From contig JAHBBC010000016.1 in NCBI GenBank assembly GCA_019915015.1, positions 806,001 to 870,000 of the forward strand: a stretch of DNA of 64,000 nucleotides, given 5' to 3'. This stretch comes from Auriscalpium vulgare (taxonomy: Eukaryota; Basidiomycota; Agaricomycetes; Russulales; Auriscalpiaceae). Below the pieces are notes generated by a model. The model made no database searches. It was not told the DNA's origin and worked only from the letters and a program-made list of their open reading frames with translations. Below are positions 44,601 through 56,542 of this stretch, piece by piece. Made by a program: the position numbers and the translations under genes. Each line of letters starts with the position of its first letter. Positions within the stretch are counted from its first letter, which is position 1.

Positions 44601-46216
44601 GCAGTCATCCTCAAAGACAAAGCAACCTCCTGGAGACAAGGACGGTGGAAAGGTCGCATCATCGGTCGAGCCAAGAAGTCTCAAGGGCCTGTCTTTTAAG
44701 AAGCAGCACAAACGGGTCCGAGAGGCACCGAAGCCTGCTGTCCTTGAAGCCGTTGAAGTGACGCCGGAAATCAATCTGGACGCGGGGCTGAAGGTGAAGG
44801 AGGAAACGGAGGTTGTTGAGCGCCCGAAGAAGAAGCGGAAGAAGGAAGAGGCGAAAGTGGTACGTGAGGACGTCGAGTCGGAAGATGAGGGTCCCGTCAT
44901 TCTTGAGGACCGCAAAAGAGCTGTTTCTGTGGAGAGCGAGGATGACGAGCCCGCCAAGAAGAAAGCGAAGGTCGATGCTGGGGTTGAGCAAGAGATCGAG
45001 GCCGCCGTCCCTCAGTCGAAGAAGGCCCAGATCAATAAAAAGAAGGCCAAGAAAATTGCTCGTACCACCCAACCTCCCGCTGTGTTGGACGAAGCCATTG
45101 ACCAGTTCGTGCTTCCGGACGAACTGGACTTTGCTATCCCGACTGTCACTCAGCTTCGTGTCACTCCCGACTTCGCTTCCTCTCTGTCGCCGCCTTCCTC
45201 TCCCGTTGTCAAGCCGCGACGTCCACCGCGCATCAGTCCGGCACCCGATCCCATCGCTGACGGCATCTGTGACGATGACGAGGACCTGTTTTACGCTCGC
45301 ATGGTCATTGCCGAATTGAAGGGTTATGACACGCAGTCCATTCTCTGTCCACCGGTCCCTGCACCCGATCCCGACTCGCCGCCTCCGTTCCGCGTCCACG
45401 TTACTGGCTCTGCGCGTACTGAAGGGTACTACAAGATATCGCACGCAGAGAAATCCGCGTATGTTGCTCAGTACGCGTCGCGGACGACAGCGGCGGACAC
45501 AATTGAGGAACCACCGCCCCAGCAGCCGAAGCAGACAATGACATCCTCCCGATCGAACCGCGCTAATGCCCGCCGACAGGCGCAGGGCCTGGAGGAGATC
45601 AATCAGGTCCAACGTGCCATGGCGCTGTCGAAGGGCGAGACCGCTGCCGCGGAGCTGTCAATCAAGTTCAACCAGCTCCAGACTCGCAAGAAACACCTGC
45701 GCTTCGCGCGCTCGCCGATCCATGACTGGGGTCTCTACGCCATGGAGCGCATCTCGCGAGGAGAGATGGTCATCGAGTATGTGGGTGAGGTCATCCGGGC
45801 TCAGGTGGCAGACAAGCGTGAGAAGGTCTACGAGCGCCAGGGCATAGGCAGCAGCTATCTCTTCCGCATTGACGAGGACTTGGTGGTGGATGCTACGAAG
45901 AAGGGGAACCTTGGGTACGTCTTTCTATATCTTGAAAGCTCGATCTCAGCTTACATGCGGTACAGGCGGCTAATCAATCACTCTTGTGACCCCAACTGCA
46001 CCGCCAAAATCATCACAATCAATGGGGAGAAGAAGATCGTCATCTATGCAAAACAGGACATCGAGCTCGGCGACGAGATCACTTACGGTGAGTTTGACCG
46101 CTGCGCCCGAGTGTCATCAATGCTGAACATCTGGCACAGACTATCACTTTCCTATCGAGCAGGACAAGATCACTTGTCTCTGCGGCTCCGCCAAATGCCG
46201 TGGCTACCTCAACTAG
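41699..46216 (+). CDS. SET1: histone H3-K4 methyltransferase SET1 (COMPASS catalytic subunit)
   Basis: The N-terminus MSGKAPPRGPRALLNSLGAG is followed by a polyproline tract (about 42286-42846). Next are FKVLFDPSFEKDKDGFAALI and an RRM (AVLVVGVSPLTPKDQIRRHF, then GALGIIFIKYSSHSEATRCV). A second region (VTEEDVRVFLTGFQHDKILH, DHLGWHVTFHRAETARRA) precedes a charged linker and the n-SET domain (EEINQVQRAMALSKGE, IKFNQLQTRKKHLRFARSPI). The SET domain has HDWGLYAMERISRGEMVIEY, YLFRIDEDLVVDATKKGNLG, RLINHSCDPNCTAKIITING and GDEITYDYHF. The post-SET cysteines are CLCGSAKCRGYLN, ending at 46216. Trimethylation of H3K4 follows from the family. An intron at 45915-45965 is 51 nt, stop-free and in frame. 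Other introns: 42071-42111 region, 43139-43186, 44254-44311 and 46087-46140. SET1 usually lacks so long a proline tract. Confidence 0.95.
42286..42846 (+). repeat. polyproline-coding low-complexity tract (CCN/CCG/CCA triplets)
   Basis: About 185 codons dominated by runs of 4-8 prolines separated by S, A, E, G or L, resembling a formin FH1 region. The complementary strand therefore shows long Gly- or Ala/Glu-rich ORFs, which are shadows. Confidence 0.95.
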
Positions 46217-46552
46217 ACAGACAGACGGACCCCCTGCATCATTTACACTTACTTACATTATGTATTGGACATACCCCGTCGTCATCGTCACATTGTCATT
46301 GCACTCTTTCCTGCTTGCTTTCATTGGGCACATGGATTTGTATCACCTAAGTATTTTTACCTTGTCTGCCGTTCATACGCGCGCCAGTACCCACGTCACC
46401 CCGCAAAATGTGATTTATGATAGCTGTTTGGTTTCTTGTGCTGTAGAACGTAATTGCTTTCGCTACCGGGTCTTTCGATGCTGCAGAAATTAATCCAATA
46501 TGTATTGCTCTGCCGTGCATGTGCATAGTAGTACGTCTGCATTCGAGCAGTT
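46217..46552. other. convergent 3' intergenic
   Basis: Between the stops of SET1 and the ALDH7 gene. Nothing recognised beyond AT-rich 3' sequence. Confidence 0.5.
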
Positions 46553-48569
46553 TCAGGGGACAAAGCTGACGCCTTGGGCGAGGGGTGCTTCGTCGGAAAA
46601 GTTGATGGTGCAAGCGCTCCAACGCACGTATTGCTTCCACGCATCGCCACCAGACTCGCGTCCCCAGCCGGTGCTCTGCAGTCAAGTCAGTTCGCATCTG
46701 ACGGTTGTATAGTACACAGCCTACCTTATTGCCACCAAACGCAGCACCGATTTCAGCGCCGCTCGTGCCGACGTTGACATTGACGATCCCAGCGTCCGAA
46801 CCGGCGGGCCCAATCCACTTCCCGACGTTCCTCAAGTCTCGCGTCCACAGGCTGCTCGACAGGCCCTGCGGCACTGCGTTGTTCCACTCAATCGCCTGCT
46901 CGAGCTCATCGAATACAGCCGTATACAGCACCGGCGCGAAGCGCTCCTGGCTCCAAATCTCGTCCCTAGGGTCGAGCGTCTTGGGCAGCGCGATAGCCGG
47001 GCGGACAAAATACCCTTTGTCGTAAGGTGCGTCGGTGAACCGCCCGCCGCCCGTCAGGACCTCCGCATCAGAAGACTTCAGCTGCGCAATGGCAGCGTCG
47101 TAGATGGACAGTGCCTGAGCGTTGTGCATAGGCCCGAGAAGCGTGCCGGCCTCCAGCGGGTCGCCAGGCTTCAAAGAGGCGTGGAGGGACTGCAGCCGCG
47201 AAAGGAACTCAGACGCGATGGATTTGTGGAGATAGAGACGCCGTGTGGATGTGCAGCGCTGCCCGGCGGTGCCGACGGAGCCAAAGAAGACGGCAGGGAC
47301 AGCAAGCGAAAGGTCCGCGTCAGGCATGATGATTGCGGCTGCCTTTTGCATCAGCCCTGGCAGGGGGACGAAGACGGGAAGCATACCGTTGTTCCCTCCA
47401 AGTTCGAGGAGCGTTTTCCCAAATCGGGACTGCACAGACTTGCCAACCTTACGACCAACAGCCTCGCTCCCCGTGAAGGAGACTTAAGGTCACAGTGAGC
47501 ATACAGATCGGCAGGCAATAGAAAGTGCATTCACCCATGTCGACGTCGGCGCTCTCGACGACTGCTTCGCCGACATCTTTACCGCCCGTGACAAGACCAG
47601 CGACAGCCCCGGAGATGCCGTTCCTTTCGAGCACACCAGAGACAATCTTGGTCACGGCTATGGCGCACAGTGGGGTGCTCGGGGAGGGCTTCCATATGGT
47701 TGCGTTACCGGCAGCTATTGAAATACATAAATTCCTGCCAGAGCTCAGCGAAGGTCTAAATGAACTACAAGGCGGCAGTGCTTACCAGCCGTAAACCGCA
47801 ACTGGGAAATTGAAGGCGGAGAGGACAGCGATGACTCCGAGGGGGTTAGGAACTAAGATCAGTTCAGTGTGAGCAAGCAGCGGCGAGATATGGATCCATA
47901 CCCTCAAGGATGGAGTGACCCGGCCGTTCTGATGCTACGACGCGTCCGTTCATCATGCGTGACAAGCCGACAGCGTAGTCAGCCTTGGCACTCTTAGTGT
48001 GTAACTCCCTATGAAAGACGCGCGCCTCACAATGTCTATGAATTCCTGCACTTCACCGACGCCTTCTGTTCGAATCTTTCCCATCTCCAGAGATACGAGA
48101 GCGCCCAGTTCATCGCGCTGTACATCGCCGTATATGAGGCAAAGACGAGCGCACAGGTAACTCGTCCATACCTTGGCTGCGAGTGCTTCGCGTATTTGAC
48201 GAACAATCTCGCCCCTGCGAGGCGCAGGAAGCAGGCGGAAGGCCTTGTAGGCCTCCCGTGCCTTTTCAATGGCAGCATGGAGCTCCGAAGGAGATGCCTG
48301 GAGTCGTGTTTTCGACGCAAGAGGCAGAAGGGAAAAGGTGCACGTACTGATCGGACGCGAGCGAGGACTTCACCTGTGGTTGGGCATATACTCTCCAGGA
48401 TGTCGCCTGAGCCCTTCCATGCACCGTCGTAGACGCCGTCGAGCTCTGCGGAAGTTGTAGGGATGTCGAGGGCGGAGAGCACTGCAGAAGCCCTGGAAGA
48501 AAGGTGTCGGCGTGCCAGACGCGCAGCCGCGATGGGCGCGGTCGCGAGCCTTGCGCGGAGAAGTAGCAT
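46553..48569 (-). CDS. aldehyde dehydrogenase, ALDH7A1 (aminoadipate-semialdehyde) type, mitochondrial
   Basis: NAD-dependent aldehyde oxidation; the ALDH7 family handles alpha-aminoadipic semialdehyde and related aldehydes. The N-terminus [20 protein letters not shown] is an amphipathic basic presequence, so mitochondrial targeting is likely. Family motifs include [37 protein letters not shown], the general-base region LELGGNN, and the cysteine nucleophile in [16 protein letters not shown]. Further on are [40 protein letters not shown] and [20 protein letters not shown]. The last exon is [20 protein letters not shown], ending GVSFVP. Start taken at 48569; an in-frame TTG region extends further but no other ATG gives a better presequence. 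Introns are short. Head to head with P450 #3. Confidence 0.9.
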
Positions 48570-48983
48570 GGCGGCTAAGGAATGGTGGAACTGGACAGTC
48601 AAGCTCACCAGCGCAGGTCTGACGACGACGACGAGAGCTTCAAGATCCGGTTTGTCGGCTGCCCGGGCCGATCCGAGTTGAGATCCACGACTCGGACACT
48701 CTCCTTCGCTCGGCGATCAGACTACTTTTTCACCAATGCCAGGGTTGCATCCCTAAGGATCCTATTCTATATATTTCTATCCAGCCAATGCCAGCGGCCA
48801 CATTTTCCCTCCGTAATGGTTTATGGGTGCCTGCCAGCACGTCTGCATCTCAGAGTCTGTCCGCCTTGTTTTCTGCACACCCTGGCGACCTTTTGCTCGT
48901 TCTGAACAATCGAGAATTATTTCCCTGTACGTTCCGAATTATTCTGGTGCTGGATCCGGTCTCTAATTTGCGTTTTGCAGACC
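48570..48983. promoter_or_regulatory. divergent promoter region, ALDH7 and P450 #3
   Basis: 414 bp. A TATATATTT box at about 48768-48776 is the only element noted; it is 200 nt from the P450 ATG, so its use is uncertain. Confidence 0.4.
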
Positions 48984-51031
48984 ATGTCTTACCTGTGGAT
49001 AGTCTTGGACTTGCTGGTGGCAGTGATGGCATTCGCGACTCTTCACATCATCAGAGACAGTCACAGGAAGAAAAATCATCGTTATCCGCCTGGACCAAAA
49101 GCACTGCCTTTCATAGGCAACCTGCTCGATGTATCGTCTGATGAGCCATACTGGCTTAAATACGACAGGCTGGGCAAACCTTACGGTCCGTCTACCCTCG
49201 CCTTGCCGCCTGTAGCCGCTGACATCGTTCCCAGGGGATATCTACTCCTTGAGAGTCTACGGGCAACTGACCATTGTGCTGCAGTCCTACAAGGCTGTCA
49301 CAGATCTCCTTGAGAAACGGTCATCCATTTACTCCGACCGTCTGGTTCCGACCTTTGTTGATATGTGCGTGTGTCCCCGTCTCTTGGTTCTGAGCACTGA
49401 CACAGGACGTTTACCAGGGCTGGCTACAACTGGCGTCTGCCCGCCTCTCAGCCTGATGACCATTGGCGCATTGGAAGACGTACTCTTGACCGCACTTTGC
49501 GTCCTAGTGCCATTGTACAACACCGGCCTATGCTAGAGACCAAGGCGCGAGACTTTCTGAGGCAACTGCTTTCTGACTCAAACAATTTCGAGCATCACAT
49601 TCGTCAGTGAGTGGTGCGCTTCTCCCTAGTTGGTACTCATGTGCTGATACAGGCTCTAGGCTGCAAGGATCGATCATCATGGAGCTTGCGTACGGCTATG
49701 AGGTGCAGGGAGGCTACAACGACGAACACCTCAAGAACGCGCGATCAGTCGCATACTTCGCAAGTATTGTCTGGGTGCCGGGCGTTCAACTTGTGAACAG
49801 TATACCTTTTTGTCAGTCCCTCTCATCAACTACTAGTGCCGTGTGCTGCACTAAAATGTAATTCGAGTTTAGTGCGCCACATTCCAGCCTGGGTTCCTTT
49901 TCTGAGCTATCAAGGCCTAGCGAAAGCTGCTCGTCAAGTCGGAGAAGCCAGTATGTATGGTCCATGGAACTTTGCAAAGGACGAAATGGTAAGTTAATAT
50001 GCCGATTCGCCGACCTTGATGGGCGTCTTCATATGTTATAGGAAAAAGGAACCGCGCGCCCGTCGATGGCTCTTGATGAACTCCGGGAGCGCCTGCCGTT
50101 TGAATCAGAGCAAGAAGAGCGCGGGGTAGCCGCGGCTCTAGGTTCCATTTTCACAGCCGGGTCCGATACGGTGAGCGGTGACTCATTTCAACAACAAGAT
50201 CTAAGCGATCGAACCCTGAATGAACTTACTAGACAGCATCTCTGCTATACTCCTTCTTCCTCATGCTAGTGCTATACCCGTCGGTACAAGAACGTGCGCA
50301 GACAGAGCTCGACGCCGTGACGGGTGGGACACGGTTGCCCGGCTTTGAAGATCGTGACAAGCTTCACTATGTCAATGCGTTGTGCAAAGAGCTTGTGCGA
50401 TGGAGACTCGTGACACCTATAGGCGTTCCTCATGCTACTGCGGAGGATGATGTATACCAGGGATATGTCATCCCAAAAGGTTCTTTGGTCATCGCCAACG
50501 GATGGTGCGACATGATTGCTTGTCATGGTCATCGCACGTGTCCAACTACTTATGCTGATTGTAGGAGCATCCTCCACGACCCTGCTGTTTACCCGGCGCC
50601 GGAAAAATTCAACCCCGAACGTTTTCTGACCGACGACGGCCTTTTCAGAGATGACCTGCGGCTAAGCATAGCGTTCGGTGCAGGTAAGAGGTGAGTCGCC
50701 AGCTTTTCAACCGAGTGCAGAGGCTTGGCATAAACGGCTGTTCAGAATATGCCCAGGTAGATTCGTCGTGGATTCGACCGTCTTCATCATCGTCGCAAGA
50801 GTGCTGTCGGCATTCACTGTTGACAAATCCGAGGACGGTGACAAAAATAGCGGGCTGGATGCGAAAGTCAACATGGGAGCTGGCGTAATCACGTACGTGG
50901 ACACTCAGGATTCATTTGGGCGGAACTCATGTTCAAATCACAGGCGTCCAGAGCCATTCACATGTACGATTAATCCGCGAAGCAAAGTTGTAGAGGAATT
51001 GGTCTCCGCGATCACCACACCCAATCTGTGA
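48984..51031 (+). CDS. cytochrome P450 (#3)
   Basis: Third member of the same P450 clade. Anchor LDLLVAVMAFATLHII, hinge RYPPGPKALPFIGNLLD, GDIYSLRVYGQLTIVLQSYK, AGYNWRLPASQPDDHWR, I-helix AGSDT, ExxR KELVRW, PERF (FNPERFLTDDGLF), haem loop IAFGAGKR/ICPGRF. The end is PFTCTINPRSKVVEELVSAI, then TTPNL, stop 51029-51031. All introns coincide with those of the copies at 6.5 and 30 kb, and all have GT donors. The intron inside the haem loop has a stop, unlike that of copy #1. Substrate unknown. Divergent from the ALDH7 gene. Confidence 0.9.
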
Positions 51032-51500
51032 TATTTTGACTAAGGATAGGATTACAAAGTTTCAAGTTTCCAACGACTGGCACGAGCGTCGAATTCGGAA
51101 AGGCGCTCACAAGCATCCGATGGCGCCGTTTGCGGTTTCCTCTTCGTGTTCCAATGATTGAATAATGTCGCCATCGCACGTTGTTTTTTATCACCCTGAC
51201 CTCGCTGACCTGCAGATGAGACAATACCTCAGGTGGTGTGCTCTCGGCCGCCTCATCCGACGGTGCAATTGCAGTTGGAATGAGAACGCGCCACCATGTT
51301 TATGCTATCGCAACGCCATCAACTCCGCATCTACGCAGCCTGCAAGCACCCAGCCTCCGCTTATCTCAGTCGCCATCTCACGAGGCGATGGCAACATCTT
51401 CTTTTCCTTGCACCCACTGCTTCTCCGCCGAGCCAAGCTTAAATAAATACACTCGAATGGCCATGAGCACTGCAATCTTCGTCGATTACCTCTCTTCCAT
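51032..51500. other. intergenic, DUR3 promoter region
   Basis: No gene seen. Two HGATAR-type sites (listed separately) and an AT-rich TTAAATAAATAC at about 51438 lie before the transporter start. Confidence 0.5.
51305..51366 (-). promoter_or_regulatory. pair of GATA-factor sites (HGATAR) upstream of urea transporter
   Basis: CTATCG at 51305-51310 (CGATAG on the minus strand) and TTATCT at 51361-51366 (AGATAA on the minus strand) lie 135-196 nt before the DUR3 ATG. AreA/NIT2-type GATA factors bind HGATAR in fungal nitrogen-utilisation promoters. The short motifs could occur by chance. Confidence 0.35.
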
Positions 51501-54039
51501 ATGTCGATCTCATTCAAACCACCTCTTCCCCAGGGTGTCGGCTATGGTGTCGTCCTTGGCCTGGGATTCCTATTCGCCATTATCATGAATGGCATCACAT
51601 GGGTGCAAGCCAAGTACTCCAAGTTTTCACCAAACTCTGCAGCAGAGTTTACGGCAGCGAGCCGGTCTTTGAAGACAGGCATCGTCGTCGCAGGCATTCT
51701 CAGCTCATGTGCGTCTCCTGCCATCAATTTATCGTAGTACTCACGGTTCATAAAGGGACATGGAGTTTGACGCTTCTTCAGAGCGCCACCGAGTCGTACA
51801 ACCTGGGCATCTCGGGCGGCTACTGGTATGGTGTAGGCGGAACGCTGCAGATCGCCGTATTCAGCGTCATCGCCAGCAAGGTCAAGCTGAATGCAAAGCG
51901 CGCGACAACCTTCCCTGAAGTCGCGTATGTTCGCTTCGGCACCGCAGGTCACTTGGCGTTCCTGTGGTGTGGGTTTGTGTGCAATGCGATTGTTTCGTCT
52001 TGCATTCTACTGGGTGGGGGCGCTGTTGTGTCGGCCTTGACCGGAATGAATGCGTATGCTGCGCTTTTCCTAATCCCCATTGGCGTTGCCGTCTATGTTG
52101 CGACAGGGTGAGTTGAATATGCATTGCACGTACACGCGTTTACTCAGCTGTGCGATGTGCCAATTAGAGGGCTACGGGCCACGTTCATCAGCGATGCCAC
52201 TCATACGTTTTTCCTGTTGGGAATACTTTTCTGTTTCGGTTTTGTGTAAGTTTTTATCGCGTGCTTGCTCGATGCGCTCATCTTATGCTTTTCGACAGGA
52301 CGTATACGTCGTCGGACATTATCGGTAGCCCTGGAAAGATGTGGGATCTGTTGACGGAGCTGGCGGAAACAACACCTGTTGAGGGCAACTACCACGGCTC
52401 TTATCTGACCTTCCGGTCGCGATTAGGCGCAATATTTGCAGTTCAGGTATTATCATCGTACATCGTCGGTGTCTACTGTCGCTCAAGCAACATTGCCGTA
52501 TGCCTTCCAGTCCATTATCACAGGCTTCGGTCTTGTCACCTGTGACCAAGGTGAGCACAGACAAGGGTTTTCCACGACGGCATCCTGACCTCGTCGACAG
52601 GCTACTGGTCGCGCGCGATTGCCTCGAACCCATCGACAACGGCGCGGGCCTATTTTCTCGGCGGCTTTGCGTGGTTCTCCATCCCTTTTGCATGTGGAAC
52701 AGTTCTCGGGCTTGGTGCACGCGCTTTGAGCACACGACCCGACTTTCCAAGCCTGACCTCCGGCGACATCGGCGCCGGCCTTGCAGGTGTCGCTACCGTC
52801 AATTACCTGATGGGAACGGCGGGATCTGTGCTCATGTTACTGCTTGTCTTCTTAAGCGTCACGTCTGTGCGTCCTCGAGGCATCTTGCGTGCCATCAGCG
52901 GCAGTAGTGCTAACATGTGCTTTCGAAGGCCTTGAGTGCTGAGCTTATCGCGACGTCGACATTGCTGTCGTACGATGTTTATCGTCACTACTACAAGCCG
53001 AATGCTACTAGCTATGAGGTTGTCAACGCTTCGCGCTGGTTCATCGTATTCTGGGCAATATTCACAGGGGGGCTTTCTTCCATCTTCAAGGTTGTTGGCA
53101 TCGTATGTTTCCTAAATGCGTTGTTTGTCGTCACTCTAACAAGTCCTTTATCAGAATCTCGGTTGGCTCTTCAACTTCTTGGGCGTAGCTACTGCGTCCG
53201 GTGTCTTCCCCATCACATTGACCTTCACGTGAGCTTTTCCCCACCGAGTCCCCCTTAATGGCGTCTTATGTCCTCTCTCGCAGATGGAAGAATCTGAGCA
53301 AAGCAGGGGCGGTTGCGGGCTCCCTTGGCGGCATGCTCATCGCACTCATAGTGTGGCTCGTGACTGCCAAGGCTCATGTTGGATCTATCACTATCGACAC
53401 ACTGTCCGACCAATGGGTGTCCTTCGCGGGGAACGCTGCCGCCATCGTGTCCGGGGGCATCCTCTCAATCGGACTCTCGCTGTGGCGGCCGGCGAATTTT
53501 GATTGGGAGAAGACTCGCAGCATCAAAGCCGTGCGCGAGACCTCCACCGAAAACGAATCCTTGGATGAGAAAGATTATGAAGGCAAGAAGGCCGATCTGG
53601 CAGTCGGAGAGGTTGAGAAGGAAGCGGCGGATGCAGAAGCGATCTCAATGGACCTAGGCCACGAAGGACTGGACTACGAAGGATTGGAACGAACGTACAA
53701 GTTTTATGGCTGGCTGTTTGCAGCATACGCCTTGATCGTCGTGGTGGCAAGCTATTTTCCCTCGTCGATCCGCCAGACCCCACTTGACACATCCCAGATC
53801 ATACCGGTGCCACTTGGAGCATCGCCTTACATTTTCTCGAAGCATTTCCTCGCGGGCACGGTGGGAGTCATGTTTGTAAGTCTTGTCCAGTCGTCGCGCG
53901 CCATTTATTTTCAATTAAGCTTTACTCGGCCTACCAGATCTGGCTCTTTATAGCCGCGTTCCTTGTGATTGTGCTGCCTCTTATTGAATCTCGGCAGGCC
54001 CTTTGGAGGATAACGAAGGCGCTGTTTGGCCAGCGTTAG
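51501..54039 (+). CDS. DUR3: urea active transporter DUR3 (sodium:solute symporter family)
   Basis: A plasma-membrane symporter with about 15 TM helices. It starts MSISFKPPLPQGVGYGVVLG, then GFLFAIIMNGITWVQAKYS. The SLKTGIVVAGILSSWTWSLT and LLQSATESYNLGISGGYWYG blocks are characteristic of DUR3. Other segments are KRATTFPEVAYVRFG, VTYTSSDIIGSPGKMWDLL, FAVQSIITGFGLVTCDQGYW and SRAIASNPSTTARAYFLGG. Further on are ALSAELIATSTLLSYDVYRH and NFLGVATASGVFPITLTF. A cytoplasmic acidic loop (ENESLDEKDYEGKKADLAVG) precedes the last helices (YGWLFAAYALIVVVASYF, then IWLFIAAFLVIVLPLIESRQ) and the end ALFGQR. About ten short introns all rejoin in frame. It imports urea, probably under nitrogen control. Confidence 0.92.
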
Positions 54040-54136
54040 GCCTTCTCTCGAGTACCTTCAACCTAGATTGATGTCACGTGCCACTCTGGGTTACGCAGAA
54101 CGCATTACGAGCAAAGATACAGTCCGACCCAGAAAA

Positions 54137-56095
54137 CTATCGCGAACTCTTCTTCGCCGGAGGGTTCAAGGAGAAATCGTCGGCGCGATAGGTACCATGC
54201 ATACTGAGGAGTGCTCCCAACCCTTGGTGAACCTCTGCTAGATACTCCGTGAATGGGAACCTCTCCCCGTCGATAGCTAGGTGGCCATGCGGAATAAGAG
54301 GCTTCAGGCGGTACGCTGAGGCCTTGATGTACTTCGCCTGACGTTTCATAGCTAGTCAGATCATCTGTTTGCAAGTTGTAATGTACATACCGAGGGAAGC
54401 CAAAACGGCTCGCCGCGTTCCGCGCCACTCATACCCGCGTACATATCGCTCCGGGTAATCTGCGGATTCAGAGAACATGAGAAGCTGCAAGCTGTGCCTT
54501 TAAGACTTTTTCAGGCGCACAGAAGGTTGAATGACAATGTCAATTGCGCCATCACTTGGTAGAGAAACAGGGAACTCCATGACATCCCTAAGATGAAGCG
54601 TCAGACAATGGCAACATGCTGAGGGCTGGCGCAATGATGGGACTCACTTGCTAACGTACGGCCCCTTGCCAGCATATATGAACAAGATCGGATCCTCGAA
54701 AGTTATCCACCCGTCGGTATGGTCAAACGAGGCGTAACGCAATGGCGGCAGTGGTGCACCGTCTTCCGGGACCTCCTTCGGCATTGCCTCAAATCGCTGA
54801 GCGGGGAAGCTTTCCCGCGAAGCCCGCACAATCTCGATCATCTTCATCTTATCGGTCTCGATAGGTTTAACGGATAGGGAAAAGTGGTAGAGCTTGTGGG
54901 TTATCACTGATTCGGATTGAGTTTACGGTGAGATGTGGAGCAGGAGAGGTTGTCTCACAGCCGCGCAGAAAGCCATATAAGAATCGCTTTGAACCCATCC
55001 AGCGCAGATGCTCAGTTCCCAGGTCCAATTCGGCCATGAGACCAACGCATTGGGACATGGAGGAGAAGCTACGTTTTCCGTCTTGAAGAATGGAACATAG
55101 GTCGACGGGCATTGAACGACCTGTACACACATGAGGCTGACTTCGGGCAATCTGGATCGACGAACCTTTGATCGCGTTCAGGGTCGCTGCACCAATATCC
55201 CGGTCTCCCTGTCGCAGAGGACATGGACATCCGTGCCACAAAATGTGATGAGTTCTAATCAACCTACCCCTGGCCCAATGATATTCATGCATGTACCGTT
55301 GCCAGATCCCGCTGGCACAACTGCTATGGGAATCCTGAAGGCCTTCATTGGTTCCCGGTGCTGGGAGAACCCATTGAATATCTCATGAACCAGGCCGTCT
55401 CCGGAGATGCAGATGACAGCATCGTACTTGTCGAGCGGAATTTCGGATGCTATCTTCGTCGCGTGTTGATGGTACTCTGTGACTGGAGTGGACGATGAGC
55501 GCAGGCGACCAGGCGCACGAGGCCTGACGCACATTGACATTCGTACATGCATTGTGCCGCGCGTAGGATGGGTTCGACCTTTGTGCGGAAGACGGACACG
55601 GCTTTGCCCTGTGTGAAGTTGAGGCGCAGCCGGGGGACGCGACGCAGAAGCACGCACCGGTCCACCATGGGGGTTCACCAAGACAAGGAAATGTCGCTTC
55701 TGGTTGACGCCTCCAGGGCACTTAGAGCAACCATAGAAGGATGAGGGAATCCAGCGAGACGTACCTGCATAGGCAGCGTCTCTCAGCGCATGCGCCCACT
55801 CCTGCAATGCCGATGCTCCTCCATCCTGCGCAGCCCCCGACACTTTCACCAAGGTGTGCCGCCCGTGCTTCTTTGCTAACAGATGCACGCGCACCTTACC
55901 GCCGTCTGCGTCGGCCCATATGACGGAATTGAGGGGTACCTGCAGCTGAGACTCTGAGGGAAGGCCCGAACACGCGCAAAGGGCGAGTCTGACAGCGCTA
56001 TGAGGAAGAGTACTGTCGACGAGAAAAGTCTCGTCTGTGAAGGAGAAAGTGGCGGGCACGCCGTTGGACACGAGTTCAATAGCTCTGGCCGCCAT
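54137..56095 (-). CDS. sphingoid long-chain base kinase (DAG-kinase catalytic domain, LCB4-like)
   Basis: Phosphorylates sphingoid bases such as phytosphingosine at a membrane surface. It starts MAARAIELVSNGVPATFSFT at 56095. A beta-domain (VPLNSVIWADADGGKVRVHL) precedes the catalytic domain. Motifs are HFLVLVNPHGGPGKAVSVFR, then the GDG loop in YDAVICISGDGLVHEIFNGF, and the Gly-rich loop VVPAGSGNGTCMNI. The C-terminal lobe has KRSFSSMSQCVGLMAELDLG, DGWITFEDPILFIYAGKG and DVMEFPVSLPSDGAIDIVIQ. It ends with the conserved DGE sheet PHGHLAIDGERFPFTEYLAE followed by VHQGLGALLSMHG. The final residues are NPPAKKSSR (stop 54137-54139). The other end of the family would be a ceramide kinase, but the DGE...VHQGL block favours the LCB kinase class. 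Confidence 0.88.
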
Positions 56096-56542
56096 GGAGA
56101 GGCTCTTGATGAGGCAAGGCAACTAAAGTAAGTTATTGAAGTTATAAGGTCATGATCATATATAGGACTCAGAGAAGCTAAATAAGAGTGACATGAATCA
56201 TGGATCATCCTATCCTGTCCGCAGCTCCCGCAGTCAACCGATGTCAAGTCGATCGTCCGCCAGCAGCGCAGCTCCATTCAGCGCTCGCACCGGGTCGTCC
56301 TGTCCTGGCAACATTGGCACCATCGACAAGAAGAGCATGAGGGCACAAGTGTCGATTTGGCAGTTGGTCTCCGAGCCGCGCGCCGCATGGCCATGTTCAC
56401 GTGCCGCTGCCGCTCTGCATCAGTTAGCCGTAGGCCGTAGCCCGTCTTGCCTTCGACGCCGTTGCCGAAGGACGCCGTTTGTGCGCGATTGAATCAAGCG
56501 TTCGCCCACTCTCCGCCCCCTCGGGCCCAGTACACGATCATC
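56096..56542. other. divergent promoter region, LCB kinase and alpha/beta hydrolase
   Basis: 447 bp between head-to-head starts. A TCATATATAGG TATA-like box at about 56157 serves the minus-strand kinase gene by position. No gene is seen. Confidence 0.4.

Noticed and set aside
44659..45612. 317-codon minus-strand ORF
   Set aside because: Antisense to SET1 n-SET exon; basic low-complexity translation, shadow of codon bias.
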